A stretch of 64,000 bases of DNA from CAYOOP01 sp964405685 (GTDB taxonomy: Bacteria > Pseudomonadota > Alphaproteobacteria > Rickettsiales > SXRF01): assembly GCA_964405685.1 (NCBI GenBank), contig CAYOOP010000004.1, positions 1 through 64,000 on the forward strand, written 5' to 3'. The position numbers and the translations under genes were made by a program. The notes under the pieces are model-generated. The model ran no database searches. It saw only the letters and a program-made list of their open reading frames with translations, and was not told where the DNA came from. Shown here one piece after another: positions 38,217 through 46,766 of the stretch; the stretch's first letter is position 1; the number at the start of each line of letters is the position of its first letter.

Positions 38217-38370
38217 GTCATCCCGGAATCCGGTTTTCTCCACGAGCAACGCGAGTGGAAAGAAAACCGAGGTATCCGGGATCCAGCGTGGGCTGCGGTT
38301 AGCAGCACACCATCAACCTTTTTGCGCTGAAGACTCAGCGCACTGGATCCCGGCCTTCGCCGGGATGACA
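38217..38370. repeat. Dispersed palindromic repeat, family C, copy 3
   Basis: The outer ends GTCATCCCGGAATCC and GGATCCCGGCCTTCGCCGGG then ATGACA are inverted. An inner hairpin ATCCGGTTTTCTCC / GAAAACCGAGGTATCCGG suggests two nested elements. It fills the gap between rpsA and sppA. Confidence 0.85.
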
Positions 38371-38382
38371 GTGGAGTAATCC

Positions 38383-39324
38383 ATGCCCCTATCCGCTGAC
38401 CAAATCCTTGACCGCATGCAGTTGAAAAAACAACTGCTGCGGTGGAAATTGCTGGCCATTGTGATTATCGCCATCGGCGCTTTTTTTATTACCGAGAGCA
38501 AAATGGGCCTGGGTCATTCGCCGATGGAAAAACCCTTCATCGCCCGCATCAATATTGATGGGTTCGTTGCCGATAGCGACGAGACGCGCGACGATGCGCT
38601 GGATGATGCGCTCGACAATAAAAATATCCGCGCGCTGATCGTGCGGTTGGATACGCCCGGCGGTAGCGTCGTCGGTGGCGAAGAAACGTTTCACAAGCTC
38701 CGCGAGATCGCGAAGAAAAAACCCGTCGTTGCCGTCATGCGCGGCATGGCAACGTCTGCTGGTTATATGATTGCGGTCGGTTCGGATTATATTGTGGCGC
38801 GCGAGGGCACGCTGACAGGTTCGATCGGCGTGATACTTGAAAGTGCGGAATTCACCAGCCTCGCTGAAAAAATCGGTGTGACACCCATTACCATTAAATC
38901 TACACCACTGAAAGGCAGCCCTGGCCTCTTTGAAAAAAACACGCCGGAAGCGCAGGCTGCGCTGCAGGAAGTGGTGTCAGACACCTACCGCATGTTTGTG
39001 GACATGGTCGCCATGCGCCGTGGGTTCTCGCCAGAGGAGGCCTTAAGTGTTGCCGATGGCCGCGTTTACACCGGCCGCCAGGCGCTGAAGCTTAAACTGG
39101 TCGATGAGCTGGGCGGGGAAGATGCCGCCGTGGCGTGGCTGGAAACCGAGAAGAAAATAGATAAGTCATTGGATATTAAAGATATTGACAAGAAAGACAA
39201 AGAGCTTCCGGCACTGGACGATTTCATCGGTGGGGCCGCGCGCCGCTTGTTTGGGATATCAAACCACACATCCGGTCTTGACGGCATGCTTTCGATATGG
39301 CATCCTTCATTGCAAATACAATAG
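38383..39324 (+). CDS. sppA: Signal peptide peptidase SppA (36K type)
   Basis: A membrane-anchored serine protease that degrades leftover signal peptides. The anchor is at residues of about 22-40 (LLAIVIIAIGAFFITES). The catalytic Ser lies in TSAGYMIAVGSD and the Lys in LKGSPGLFEKNTPEAQAALQ; LDTPGGSV is also conserved. The 313-residue single-domain length is the short SppA type. ATG 38383 has GTGGAG upstream, in the edge of the repeat. ihfB follows 17 bases later. Confidence 0.92.
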   Translation: MPLSADQILDRMQLKKQLLRWKLLAIVIIAIGAFFITESKMGLGHSPMEKPFIARINIDGFVADSDETRDDALDDALDNKNIRALIVRLDTPGGSVVGGEETFHKLREIAKKKPVVAVMRGMATSAGYMIAVGSDYIVAREGTLTGSIGVILESAEFTSLAEKIGVTPITIKSTPLKGSPGLFEKNTPEAQAALQEVVSDTYRMFVDMVAMRRGFSPEEALSVADGRVYTGRQALKLKLVDELGGEDAAVAWLETEKKIDKSLDIKDIDKKDKELPALDDFIGGAARRLFGISNHTSGLDGMLSIWHPSLQIQ

Positions 39325-39341
39325 CTTATCTGGAGCCGTCC

Positions 39342-39629
39342 ATGACCAAATCCGAACTTATCCTCCGCCTGTCCAAGCGTTTTCCTCACCTCTATCAGCG
39401 CGACGTTGAGACGCTGGTGAACACGGTGCTCTCCGGCATTTCGGACGCACTGGTGGAAGGCGACCGCGTCGAGCTGCGTGGCTTCGGTGCGTTCTCCATC
39501 CGCAAGCGCGAAGCACGCAAAGCGCGCAACCCGAAAAACGGCGCTGAAGTCCACATCGGCGAACGCTGCGCGATTTATTTCCGCACCGGCAAAGAACTGC
39601 GCGAGCGCATCAATAAAAAATTGGCGTAA
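39342..39629 (+). CDS. ihfB: Integration host factor beta subunit
   Basis: IHF bends DNA at promoters and recombination sites. ATG 39342 (MTKSELILRLSKRFPHL) is the family start; the 15 codons before it overlap sppA. The DNA-binding arm with the intercalating proline (RKARNPKNGAEV) and ELRGFGAFS are present; 95 residues is standard. The stop is directly followed by the GTG start of lapA. Confidence 0.96.
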   Translation: MTKSELILRLSKRFPHLYQRDVETLVNTVLSGISDALVEGDRVELRGFGAFSIRKREARKARNPKNGAEVHIGERCAIYFRTGKELRERINKKLA

Positions 39630-39935
39630 GTGTTTGCGCTATTTCGCACGTTACTCTTAATCGCGACGGTCGTTTTCGTCGCCATTTTCACCGTCAATAA
39701 CCACGACGCAGTTTCTCTAAGCCTCTTTCCGCTGCCTTACGCGATTGATACCAGCCTCTCCATTCTCGCGATCGGCGCATTTGCGCTTGGTGCCATTACG
39801 GGTGGGGTTCTTGTCAGTTTCCGCTCACTAAATTCGCGCATCAAACTGCGTAAAGCGAATAAGAAAATCAAACGCCTCGAAAAATTCCGTAGTGAAACCT
39901 CCCAACTCCCGATGTTACCTTCCTCCAAGGCCTAA
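39630..39935 (+). CDS. lapA: LapA-domain membrane protein
   Basis: A 101-residue protein with two membrane helices (LLLIATVVFVAIFTVNN and LSILAIGAFALGAITGGVLVSF) and a cytoplasmic basic tail (RKANKKIKRLEKF), the DUF1049/LapA layout linked to LPS assembly and its control. GTG 39630 directly follows the ihfB stop, with no better start. The ihfB-lapA-trpF order is typical of alphaproteobacteria. Confidence 0.88.
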   Translation: MFALFRTLLLIATVVFVAIFTVNNHDAVSLSLFPLPYAIDTSLSILAIGAFALGAITGGVLVSFRSLNSRIKLRKANKKIKRLEKFRSETSQLPMLPSSKA

Positions 39936-40610
39936 ATGACCGACGTCAAAATTTGTGGTGTTAAAACGAAAGACGTCGTGGAAACGGCGGTGAATGGTGG
40001 TGCCAGCTATGTTGGATTCGTACACGTTGCGAATTCTCCGCGCTACATTTCTCCCGAACCCGCCGCCGCGCTACGCGGCCTGCTACCTTCGGCGATTAAG
40101 GCGGTGAGCGTCGTGGTGGATGCGGATGATGCGATGCTTAAAGACATCATCATGTATCTCATGCCGGATTTTTTGCAGCTGCACGGCAACGAAACACCCG
40201 AACGCGTGCGCGAAATACGCGGCAAATTCGGCATCAAAGTCATCAAGGCGATTCCGGTTGCGAGCGCTGAAGACGTCGCGAAAGTGCACGCTTACGCCGA
40301 CATGTCCGACATGCTGATGTTCGACGCCAAAGCGCCGAAAGACGCAGCACTCCCCGGCGGCAACGGCGTCAGTTTTGACTGGAACCTGTTAAAAGCGGCG
40401 CGCATCAACAAACCCTGGATCCTCTCCGGCGGTCTGACACCTGAAAACATCAAAGAAGCGGTTCACGTAAGCGGCGCCGTTACGGTTGATGTTTCCTCCG
40501 GCGTCGAATCCGTCCCCGGTGTTAAAAACATCGCTAAAATCACGGCCTTTATGAACGCCGCAAAAAACAGCGCACCGTCTAAACGTGCGTATTGGGATGA
40601 TACGTTTTAG
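39936..40610 (+). CDS. trpF: Phosphoribosylanthranilate isomerase
   Basis: Third-step enzyme of tryptophan synthesis, a TIM barrel. VKICGVKTKDVV opens the protein with the catalytic cysteine; FVHVANSPRYISPE, LQLHGNETPERV, LMFDAK and SGGLTPENIKEAV with the phosphate-binding SSGVES follow. trpB and trpA, which normally come next, are absent: an orphan gene on the opposite strand overlaps the trpF stop. The C-terminus ends PSKRAYWDDTF, slightly long. Confidence 0.95.
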   Translation: MTDVKICGVKTKDVVETAVNGGASYVGFVHVANSPRYISPEPAAALRGLLPSAIKAVSVVVDADDAMLKDIIMYLMPDFLQLHGNETPERVREIRGKFGIKVIKAIPVASAEDVAKVHAYADMSDMLMFDAKAPKDAALPGGNGVSFDWNLLKAARINKPWILSGGLTPENIKEAVHVSGAVTVDVSSGVESVPGVKNIAKITAFMNAAKNSAPSKRAYWDDTF

Positions 40611-40816
40611 TGGATAAGAGTTGGCTCTAGATCGTGCTGGATGGCTGCGTAAAATGCTGCGTCGCGGGTGTTGAATACAGCGAGTTGTATCCCATCAGAA
40701 GAGCACACGGCGTAGCACGTGCCGCGGTCAGTCGTCATCGGCTTCACATAGGCCACGGCGTTTAAATCGCCTGTGAAGAGAGCAAATCCGCCTGTTTTAT
40801 CGCTTCCCGTGTCCAT
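40607..40816 (-). CDS. Small orphan protein
   Basis: A 69-residue soluble protein (MDTGSDKTGGFALFTGDLNA to HDLEPTLIH) that reads like a compact alpha/beta fold, with FALFTGDLNAVAYVKPM and CYAVCSSDGIQLAVF as likely strands. No family recognised. It is supported as real by the two-repeat promoter upstream. It ends over the last four bases of trpF, where trpB would be expected. Confidence 0.6.
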   Translation of the reverse strand: MDTGSDKTGGFALFTGDLNAVAYVKPMTTDRGTCYAVCSSDGIQLAVFNTRDAAFYAAIQHDLEPTLIH

Positions 40817-40884
40817 GATGAAAACCCTTCTAGGATACCAAATATGGTAGAGATAACCGTTATGCTACTACCAATTGTAGTTTC

Positions 40885-40930
40885 ACTATAGCACAGTTTT
40901 ATGCAACAGTCGTGTGAATTTTATGTGACA
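40885..40930 (-). promoter_or_regulatory. Two 11-bp repeats with -10 (regulon box), site 5
   Basis: On the minus strand TGTCACATAAA (40930-40920) and ATTCACACGAC (40919-40909) are followed after 18 bases by a good -10, TATAGT (40890-40885). The first 11 bases of the spacer, TGTTGCATAAA, look like a third repeat. It serves the 69-residue orphan at 40816. Confidence 0.72.
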
Positions 40931-40931
40931 G

Positions 40932-41522
40932 TTAAATGCGCTTCTTTTTTGGTTCGCGGAAAATGAACAGCGATTTATCAAGCGGGCGGCCGAAGAGGGC
41001 GTTATTGAGCGATACCGTTGTCACCTGATTTTGGGCATCGGTTACCACCATGTTTTTGATTTGCAGCGGATAATCCGAGAATTCAAGCAACAGCGTACCA
41101 TTTTCCGGCTTGCCCTTTTGGCGAATAGTCACACGGATCGCGCCCGGCTGGCTTTCGAAATCCACCATTTCAATCGACGCATCACGCAAAGAAATCTGTG
41201 GCCGCGAAATAAAGCTCGCAATCGTCGAATCGACCGGAATATGGCTCACTTGCTGGAGTTCGTAGTCATAAAAAATCAGCTCATTGCCATTGGCAATCAT
41301 CAAAATCGGTGTCGGCGGCTCGTATTGCCAACGCATTTGCCCAGGCCGTTTGAGATAAAACTTCCCGGAACTAAGCGTGCCATCGGGCGCCACCTGCGTG
41401 AAATCCGCGCTGATCGTCGTCAGCGCATTCAAATAATCATCAATCCGCTTCAAATCCTCCGCCTGCCCGGCAAAAGCGGGGAAAGCAAAAACGGAGAAAA
41501 CTACAGCCAGAAATTTTTTCAT
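40932..41522 (-). CDS. lolA: LolA-family outer-membrane lipoprotein carrier
   Basis: LolA carries lipoproteins through the periplasm to the outer membrane. ATG 41522 gives a signal peptide (KKFLAVVFSVFAFPAFAGQA); the open frame upstream overlaps trmB in Arg-rich nonsense. The mature protein shows ISADFTQVAPDGTLSSGKFY, the RPGQMRWQYEPPTP block and a C-terminal beta-sheet, 196 residues in all. It lies 47 bases after trmB on the same strand. Confidence 0.9.
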   Translation of the reverse strand: MKKFLAVVFSVFAFPAFAGQAEDLKRIDDYLNALTTISADFTQVAPDGTLSSGKFYLKRPGQMRWQYEPPTPILMIANGNELIFYDYELQQVSHIPVDSTIASFISRPQISLRDASIEMVDFESQPGAIRVTIRQKGKPENGTLLLEFSDYPLQIKNMVVTDAQNQVTTVSLNNALFGRPLDKSLFIFREPKKKRI

Positions 41523-41569
41523 GCCTGAACTATAAGGCAATGCATATAAGTTTCCAACTAAACCTTTGT

Positions 41570-42229
41570 TCATGTTCGTACGAAATCGAGATAAGTCGCA
41601 ACCCTGCCCTGCGCGTGCGCTTTGGCCTGGTAACGCGTCACCACTGCGTCTTGGGGCTGCTCGTCCCAATCTGTATGCCGGCGCGCGGTCCAATAAAAAC
41701 AAGGCGAGGCGAGTGCATGCGCAAGCATCCAACCCAGATAATCAACATGGTCGGTCGCCAAACGCAAGCGCGCCCCGGCTTTTACTTTGGCAGCAAGCGC
41801 GTCAAAAAATTCAGTGGTCAGCAACCGCCGCTTCCAATGCCGCACCTTGGGCCACGGATCAGGAAACAAAACGAACACGCGCGAAAGCGCATCATCCGGC
41901 AACCCCGCAATCACCTCCCGCGCATCCCCCGCGTAGATGCGCACGTTCTTCAAATCTTTGTCATGAATCTTCTGCAACAAATGGCTGAGACCATTCACAT
42001 ACGGCTCGCACGCAATATAGCCAATCTTCGGGTTCTGCTCCGCCTGATACGCCGCATGCTCCCCCGCCCCACAGCCAATCTCCAGCCACCACTGCTCATA
42101 ATCCCCAAGCGATTTCGGCGTAAACGTAATCTTCGGCAGCAACGCCTCCATCAGCGTCTGCTTGGATGCACGCAATTTCCGTCCGCGCACACGGCCGAAG
42201 GAGCGTAGGGGTTTGGGTTCAGAATACAT
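41570..42229 (-). CDS. trmB: tRNA (guanine-N7)-methyltransferase
   Basis: Methylates G46 of tRNAs with SAM. The 219-residue protein has the alphaproteobacterial N-terminus (FGRVRGRKLRASKQTLMEALLP), the SAM site LEIGCGAGEHAAYQA, the acidic loop in FVLFPDPWPKVRHWKRRL and a C-terminal RVATYLDF. It is commonly found after metK; here an opposite orphan gene (42324-42911) separates the two. Confidence 0.95.
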   Translation of the reverse strand: MYSEPKPLRSFGRVRGRKLRASKQTLMEALLPKITFTPKSLGDYEQWWLEIGCGAGEHAAYQAEQNPKIGYIACEPYVNGLSHLLQKIHDKDLKNVRIYAGDAREVIAGLPDDALSRVFVLFPDPWPKVRHWKRRLLTTEFFDALAAKVKAGARLRLATDHVDYLGWMLAHALASPCFYWTARRHTDWDEQPQDAVVTRYQAKAHAQGRVATYLDFVRT

Positions 42230-42323
42230 ATTGATAAATATAAACTATTATGTAGATTAAACTTAATTAAAGGCTATATAGCTTATAGCTATAATTCGCT
42301 TACAAGCAACATAGAGATTAGCA

Positions 42324-42911
42324 ATGCAACAATACCACATCCTATCCGCTTTAAAACTTCATGGCGTGAGCGCATTTGGAACTACAGAAATCAGCCCGCG
42401 TATGGCGATTGCCTATTTGCTGACAGTCGATAGCGTGCAAGAGCAACTAAAACAAAATGGGGCAGAAAATATCGATCGTGTCATAAGCGAACTCAATAAA
42501 AGCTGCATGAATGCCGCAACAAACGATAAATGGCGTGATAATCAAATGAGCGACTTAGAGGACGACGAGTTCGAGAACGATAATGAAAACCCTAGCACAT
42601 GGCAAACGATGGTAGCCACTAGAGATGATGGAAGGTTCACCAACCAAACCAATGTCATTCTTGATAAAGAATTATCTGACCGCATTGGCGACTATTTTAT
42701 GACAATGGCACATCGCAATACCGAACCGACCGAATACGGATTGCTGCTTTATCTCTCACAGTGCTTTTTAAATGAAGAAATGCAAAAAATGCTGCAGTTA
42801 CCTAACCCCAAAGAAGAACCACCCACTACTCCTAAAGAAGAGCCGACCCCACGTCATGGTTTTTTTACGAAACTCTTCGGGTCTCCCAAAAAGGAACAGC
42901 GAGCACTTTAG
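42324..42911 (+). CDS. Orphan hypothetical protein
   Basis: I recognise no family in these 195 residues. The protein is soluble, Asn/Glu-rich ([18 protein letters not shown]) with helical segments, and ends in a proline-rich stretch ([17 protein letters not shown]) and a basic tail ([13 protein letters not shown]). The region before it is very AT-rich, with no regulon box. It is inserted between metK and trmB on the opposite strand and overlaps metK by four bases. Base composition is lower in GC than both neighbours. Confidence 0.65.
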   Translation: MQQYHILSALKLHGVSAFGTTEISPRMAIAYLLTVDSVQEQLKQNGAENIDRVISELNKSCMNAATNDKWRDNQMSDLEDDEFENDNENPSTWQTMVATRDDGRFTNQTNVILDKELSDRIGDYFMTMAHRNTEPTEYGLLLYLSQCFLNEEMQKMLQLPNPKEEPPTTPKEEPTPRHGFFTKLFGSPKKEQRAL

Positions 42912-44095
42912 TTCTTAAACTCACTTTTGAGCGCGTCCACCAAATCAAGCTTCTCCCAACTGAATCCACCGTCTTTGTCGGGGCTGCGGCCGAAGTGGCC
43001 ATAGGCAGCGGTGCGGGCGTAGATGGGTTTGTTGAGCTGCAAGTGTTTGCGGATGCCGCGGGGGGTTAAATCCATGAGTTTGGGCAGCACTTTCTCCAGT
43101 TTTTCGGGGTCCACCTTGCCGCCGTTGTGGAGTGTAACGTAAAACGAAATGGGTTTGGAGACACCAATCGCATACGAAAGCTGAATGGTGCAACGCTCCG
43201 CAAATCCGGCCGCCACCACGTTTTTAGCAAGATAGCGCGCAGCATAGGCCGCCGAGCGATCGACTTTCGTCGGGTCTTTCCCCGAGAACGCGCCGCCACC
43301 ATGCGGAGAAGAACCGCCGTAGGTATCCACAATAATTTTGCGGCCTGTCAAACCACAATCGCCATCCGGCCCACCGATAATAAATTGGCCGGTCGGGTTC
43401 ACATAAAACTCATCCTCCGGGCACATCCAGCTTTTATCCGGCAGCGCTGCCAGCACGTACGGGCGCACCAATTCGCGGATCTGCTTTTGCGTCATCCCCG
43501 CATCGTGCTGGGTGGAAACCACAATGGACGTCGCCTTCACCGGCTTGCCGTTTTCATAGAGCAGCGACACTTGCGATTTCGCATCCGGCCCCAGACCTTT
43601 TTCTTTGCCACTATGGCGCACATCCGCCAGGTTTTTCAAAATTAAATGCGACAGGTGAATGGGTGCCGGCATCAGCACATCGGTTTCATTGCAGGCAAAC
43701 CCAAACATAATCCCCTGGTCGCCCGCGCCTTCGTCTTTGGTGTCGGTAGAATCCACCCCCACCGCAATATCCGCCGATTGCGCATGCAAATGCACGTACA
43801 CATCCAGATTGTCGGCATGGAACCCTTCCTGCAGATAACCAATCTCACGCACCTTACCGCGCGCGATTTTTTCAATTTGCGCCTTGGTGAGGTCCGCCCC
43901 ACGCGTTTCCCCGGCAATCACGATGGTGTTGGTGGTCGCGAGCGTCTCACACGCCACGCGCGCTTCGGGATTGATGGCAAGCATCGCATCCAGCACGGCA
44001 TCAGAAATCTGATCACATACCTTGTCCGGGTGGCCTTCGGCTACCGATTCACTGGTGAATACATAGTTGGTGCGGTGGGAATAAAGCTGGCTCAC
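42908..44095 (-). CDS. metK: S-adenosylmethionine synthetase
   Basis: Makes SAM from methionine and ATP. The 395-residue protein has [20 protein letters not shown], the signature [10 protein letters not shown] and [16 protein letters not shown]. The length is standard. A SAM-II riboswitch lies upstream on the same strand at 44306-44357, so the enzyme is repressed by its product. A family A repeat lies in the leader between riboswitch and start codon. Confidence 0.97.
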   Translation of the reverse strand: MSQLYSHRTNYVFTSESVAEGHPDKVCDQISDAVLDAMLAINPEARVACETLATTNTIVIAGETRGADLTKAQIEKIARGKVREIGYLQEGFHADNLDVYVHLHAQSADIAVGVDSTDTKDEGAGDQGIMFGFACNETDVLMPAPIHLSHLILKNLADVRHSGKEKGLGPDAKSQVSLLYENGKPVKATSIVVSTQHDAGMTQKQIRELVRPYVLAALPDKSWMCPEDEFYVNPTGQFIIGGPDGDCGLTGRKIIVDTYGGSSPHGGGAFSGKDPTKVDRSAAYAARYLAKNVVAAGFAERCTIQLSYAIGVSKPISFYVTLHNGGKVDPEKLEKVLPKLMDLTPRGIRKHLQLNKPIYARTAAYGHFGRSPDKDGGFSWEKLDLVDALKSEFKN

Positions 44096-44124
44096 ATGGA
44101 TCTCCTAAATCCCCGCAGTAAAAG

Positions 44125-44262
44125 CTCCCCCCGCCTGCGGGGGGATACAGGGGGGAACCCTTTTTCAAAGGGAGTAGATAACCTTCCCCCACCCACTTCG
44201 CTAGCGATTTTGTAAGCACAAAATCGAAGCTCCGTTGCCCTCCCCCGCTAGCGGGGGAGGTA
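44125..44262. repeat. Dispersed palindromic repeat, family A, copy 2
   Basis: CTCCCCCCGCCTGCGGGGGG and CCCTCCCCCGCTAGCGGGGG are the ends, with CACCCACTTCGCTAGCGATT and the hairpin GATTTTGTAAGCACAAAATC inside. It lies inside the metK leader, 30 bases upstream of the start codon. Confidence 0.88.
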
Positions 44263-44305
44263 GAAGAAGAACGGTAATTCTTTAAGAGATTTCGTGTGCC
44301 TAGCA

Positions 44306-44357
44306 CCTGCTTAGTCGCGTTGTTTAAAGTGGCGGCAAGCAGTCGAAATCTCCACTT
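44306..44357 (-). promoter_or_regulatory. SAM-II riboswitch in the metK leader
   Basis: On the minus strand the element starts AAGTGG, which pairs with CCACTT (P1). The intervening AGATTTCGA matches the conserved UGAUUUGA strand. CTGCTT in the loop pairs with the downstream AAGCAG, forming the H-type pseudoknot, and the conserved TTTAAACAA and ACTAAGC strands are present. This is the SAM-II layout known from alphaproteobacterial methionine genes. Nine bases of its ligand-side strand, GAGATTTCG, are perfectly complementary to CGAAATCTC just downstream (44294-44286), a likely expression platform. Confidence 0.85.
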
Positions 44358-44386
44358 CTCTTTTCATAAGCCTTTTGCCCAAAAGG

Positions 44387-45352
44387 TCAAGTCTTAGCGG
44401 CAAGTGTGCGAATAATCGCATTTACTACTTCTTTTTTCTCATCAATCGGTGTGATCGAAAATGGCACAAGTGCACCTTCAAACTTGCGTGCTACGCTTTT
44501 TTCGATGAGCTTTTCTGCAAAATTCGCTGGCTTCGTGCGCTTATGGCCTTGCCACGGCAGAATATAGAGTGGTTTGCCGGTTGCCAGCGCCTCGCTCATC
44601 ATGTTGACCGAATCATCGGTTGCGAGAATAAAGTCTGCGTGCGCAAGCAGGCCGAGATAGGGATTTTCGCTCTCGCCATCGTAGAGATAAACGCGCGCGC
44701 CCTTCCCAGCCGCCCAGGTTTTAAGCATTTCCAAATGCTGCGGCAACGTACGGCGGGAAGCAGTCATCATCAAACTACCACCCACCCTTAGCGCTGATTC
44801 CAGCTGTGCGATCAATTGCTGCATGGCGGCATCATTCGGTGTGTAATTATGCGTTGCGCCGCCAATCAGCACGGTCGCACGCGGCGACAGCATCGTACCC
44901 AAATGCGCAAATTGTTCCGCCGCCGCTTTCAGTTTTTTCTCCGTCACGCTGTGCAGCGCCGTGAAGGTTGAAATCACGTTAGTGCCGTGCAGATGGTCGT
45001 GCTCCTGCGCCACCACGAGATCAAAAAAACTGGGGGCAATGCGCGGGTCTTGCAGATGCACAATCGTGCAGCGCTTATCCGCCAGCTTTTTAATGGCAAT
45101 CGCAAACGGCGCGGCGCGGCGGCCACTGCTCAAAATCACATCCGGCCAGGGTGGATTTGCATCATCGCTATCGGCGGTGAGCTGCGCAAGCACGCGGAAG
45201 ATGACATAGCCAGGAAGCACGCCCCACGGGGCTTTGCGCTTGAATGTTTTCAGCACAAACTGGCTGTTGGTTTTGGCCGCCAGCAATTCGCCAACACCGC
45301 TCACTTGCGACACCATCCCCGCACTGCCGTTTGTAATGCCCCAGATTAGCAT
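44387..45352 (-). CDS. ELM1/GtrOC1-like protein (mitochondrial fission ELM1 family)
   Basis: The 321-residue protein matches the DUF1022 family found in alphaproteobacteria and, as ELM1, in plants. It looks like a GT-B-type glycosyltransferase: an N-terminal half with LSSGRRAAPFAIAIKK, a central VLIGGATHNYTPND, then MMTASRRTLPQHLE and the C-terminal ATDDSVNMMSEALATGKPLY. The bacterial function is not established. It is on the same strand as radC upstream. Confidence 0.85.
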   Translation of the reverse strand: MLIWGITNGSAGMVSQVSGVGELLAAKTNSQFVLKTFKRKAPWGVLPGYVIFRVLAQLTADSDDANPPWPDVILSSGRRAAPFAIAIKKLADKRCTIVHLQDPRIAPSFFDLVVAQEHDHLHGTNVISTFTALHSVTEKKLKAAAEQFAHLGTMLSPRATVLIGGATHNYTPNDAAMQQLIAQLESALRVGGSLMMTASRRTLPQHLEMLKTWAAGKGARVYLYDGESENPYLGLLAHADFILATDDSVNMMSEALATGKPLYILPWQGHKRTKPANFAEKLIEKSVARKFEGALVPFSITPIDEKKEVVNAIIRTLAAKT

Positions 45353-45363
45353 ATGGCCACTTT

Positions 45364-45523
45364 CTCCTCCCCCGCGTGCGGGGGAGGACAGGTTTTGTTA
45401 GCGAAGCGTTTTGCGAGCTTACAAAACCTTGGAGAGGGAACCATGCCCTCACCCACTGCGCTAACGATTTTCTGAAGAAGAAAATCGAAGCTCCGTTGCC
45501 CTCTCCCGCAAGCAGGAGAGGAG
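45364..45523. repeat. Dispersed palindromic repeat, family A, copy 3
   Basis: CTCCTCCCCCGCGTGCGGGG at one end and CCCTCTCCCGCAAGCAGGAG at the other enclose two hairpins (GTTTTGTTAGCGAAGCG... and GATTTTCTGAAGAAGAAAATC). It is longer and more diverged than the other copies and separates radC from the ELM1-like gene. Confidence 0.82.
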
Positions 45524-45548
45524 AAAGAGTTGTTAGAGATGTCCCCAA

Positions 45549-46250
45549 TCAACATACCAGCAACCCATGTGCTTTAAAGGAAAAATGGTCCCCTGCCGTC
45601 ACAATCAAATGGTCCTGCACATCAATATTAAGCGGATTCCCGGCTTTTACCACCTCGTGCGTAATCGCAATATCTTCCTTGCTCGGCATCGCCTCGCCGC
45701 TTGGGTGATTATGCACCAGAATAATGCTGGTAGCGCCCAGTTCCAGCGCCCGCTTCATCACCTCGCGCGGGTAAATCGGCGTTTGGTCCACCGTGCCTTT
45801 GCCTTGCACTTCGTCCGCCATCAGCGCGAGCTTGCTGTTTAAATAAAGCACATGGAATTCCTCATGCGAGAGATGCCCCATATTGATGCGGCAATAATCG
45901 AGCAACGCCGTCCAGTTTTGAATGACGGGCTTGCCCATCACCTCTTCACGCAACATCCGCGCGCTGATTTCCCGCGCCACCACAATCGCCCCCGCCGCGC
46001 TTTCAGAAACACCTTTCACCTCCATAAGCGCAGAAGGTTCGGCATGTAGTACACGGCCCAGCGTTCCAAAATGTTTCAGTAGCGCTTTCGCAATAGGCTT
46101 TACATCCCCCAGCGGCTTGGCGGCAAACAGCAAAATTTCAAGCAATTCATAATCCGGCAATGTCGCCGCGCCATGCGAAAGCAGACGCTCCCGCAGCCGC
46201 TGCCGGTGGCCGGTGTGATGGGGTTTTTCGAGGGTTGCTTCGCTATTCAT
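45549..46250 (-). CDS. radC: RadC family JAB1/MPN metalloprotein
   Basis: The 233-residue protein has the N-terminal helix-hairpin-helix region (LRERLLSHGAATLPDYELLEILL) and the MPN+ metal site EEFHVLYLNSK and VHNHPSGEAMPSKEDI. Its exact role is unclear in the family; DNA repair was proposed first. It often lies beside map in alphaproteobacteria, and does so here with one orphan gene between. Confidence 0.94.
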   Translation of the reverse strand: MNSEATLEKPHHTGHRQRLRERLLSHGAATLPDYELLEILLFAAKPLGDVKPIAKALLKHFGTLGRVLHAEPSALMEVKGVSESAAGAIVVAREISARMLREEVMGKPVIQNWTALLDYCRINMGHLSHEEFHVLYLNSKLALMADEVQGKGTVDQTPIYPREVMKRALELGATSIILVHNHPSGEAMPSKEDIAITHEVVKAGNPLNIDVQDHLIVTAGDHFSFKAHGLLVC

Positions 46251-46274
46251 AAGAGGACTTGTGTCTATTGAAAC

Positions 46275-46745
46275 CTAGGTACGAGTATTGCCCATGCCAT
46301 TACCATTATTTCCACTCGTTCTTTTTGTATGGCGGCCCGGAAACTGCAAATAATCTAAGTCATCATCTGGTTCCAACTCAGAAATGGGCTGAGAACTAAG
46401 CAAAGTGAATCCTTCGCCAATCCACTGCTTTGTACGCTCTATAAAGTCCTGCAGAAACTGTTGATCTCCTTCTTGTACATTTCCATCAAAAATTGCACCC
46501 AAACGCAGGAAATCCTTGCCTTCATTCTGTTCTAATGCCACTACAACTAAGCTCTGTTCTTTTGTCATTTTCTTAGGAGGCTGACTTATTGCACACTCCG
46601 ACGCCTCTAAAATTCTCATCGGAATTGTCGATAGCACAATGTTATGCGCTTTGTTACCCCTGTTAAGCGCAAATCCTGCCATGAAATCCTTCATACTGAA
46701 TAAAAAATCTGCCACTTCCTGACTTCTCTCATTCGCTTCACTCAT
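46275..46745 (-). CDS. Orphan hypothetical protein
   Basis: The 156-residue soluble protein starts at ATG 46745 after AAAGGA. It has a mixed alpha/beta look (DFLFSMKDFMAGFALNRG, LVVVALEQNEGKDFLRLGAIF) and an acidic then Gly/Asn-rich C-terminus. No family recognised. It is 21 bases downstream of map on the same strand and probably cotranscribed with it, unlike the orphans that have their own regulon promoter. Confidence 0.6.
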   Translation of the reverse strand: MSEANERSQEVADFLFSMKDFMAGFALNRGNKAHNIVLSTIPMRILEASECAISQPPKKMTKEQSLVVVALEQNEGKDFLRLGAIFDGNVQEGDQQFLQDFIERTKQWIGEGFTLLSSQPISELEPDDDLDYLQFPGRHTKRTSGNNGNGMGNTRT

Positions 46746-46766
46746 ATGGTTCCTTTGCTATTGTGT

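Noticed and set aside
41523..41732. Longer LolA starting at 41732
   Set aside because: The extension is Arg/Cys-rich, lies over trmB, and would bury the signal peptide.
42259..42275. CtrA site upstream of the orphan at 42324
   Set aside because: TTAA and TTAA are separated by six rather than seven bases in a very AT-rich stretch, so chance is likely.
44107..44386. A small protein gene in the metK leader
   Set aside because: Frames there only read the repeat and the riboswitch; no ribosome binding site.
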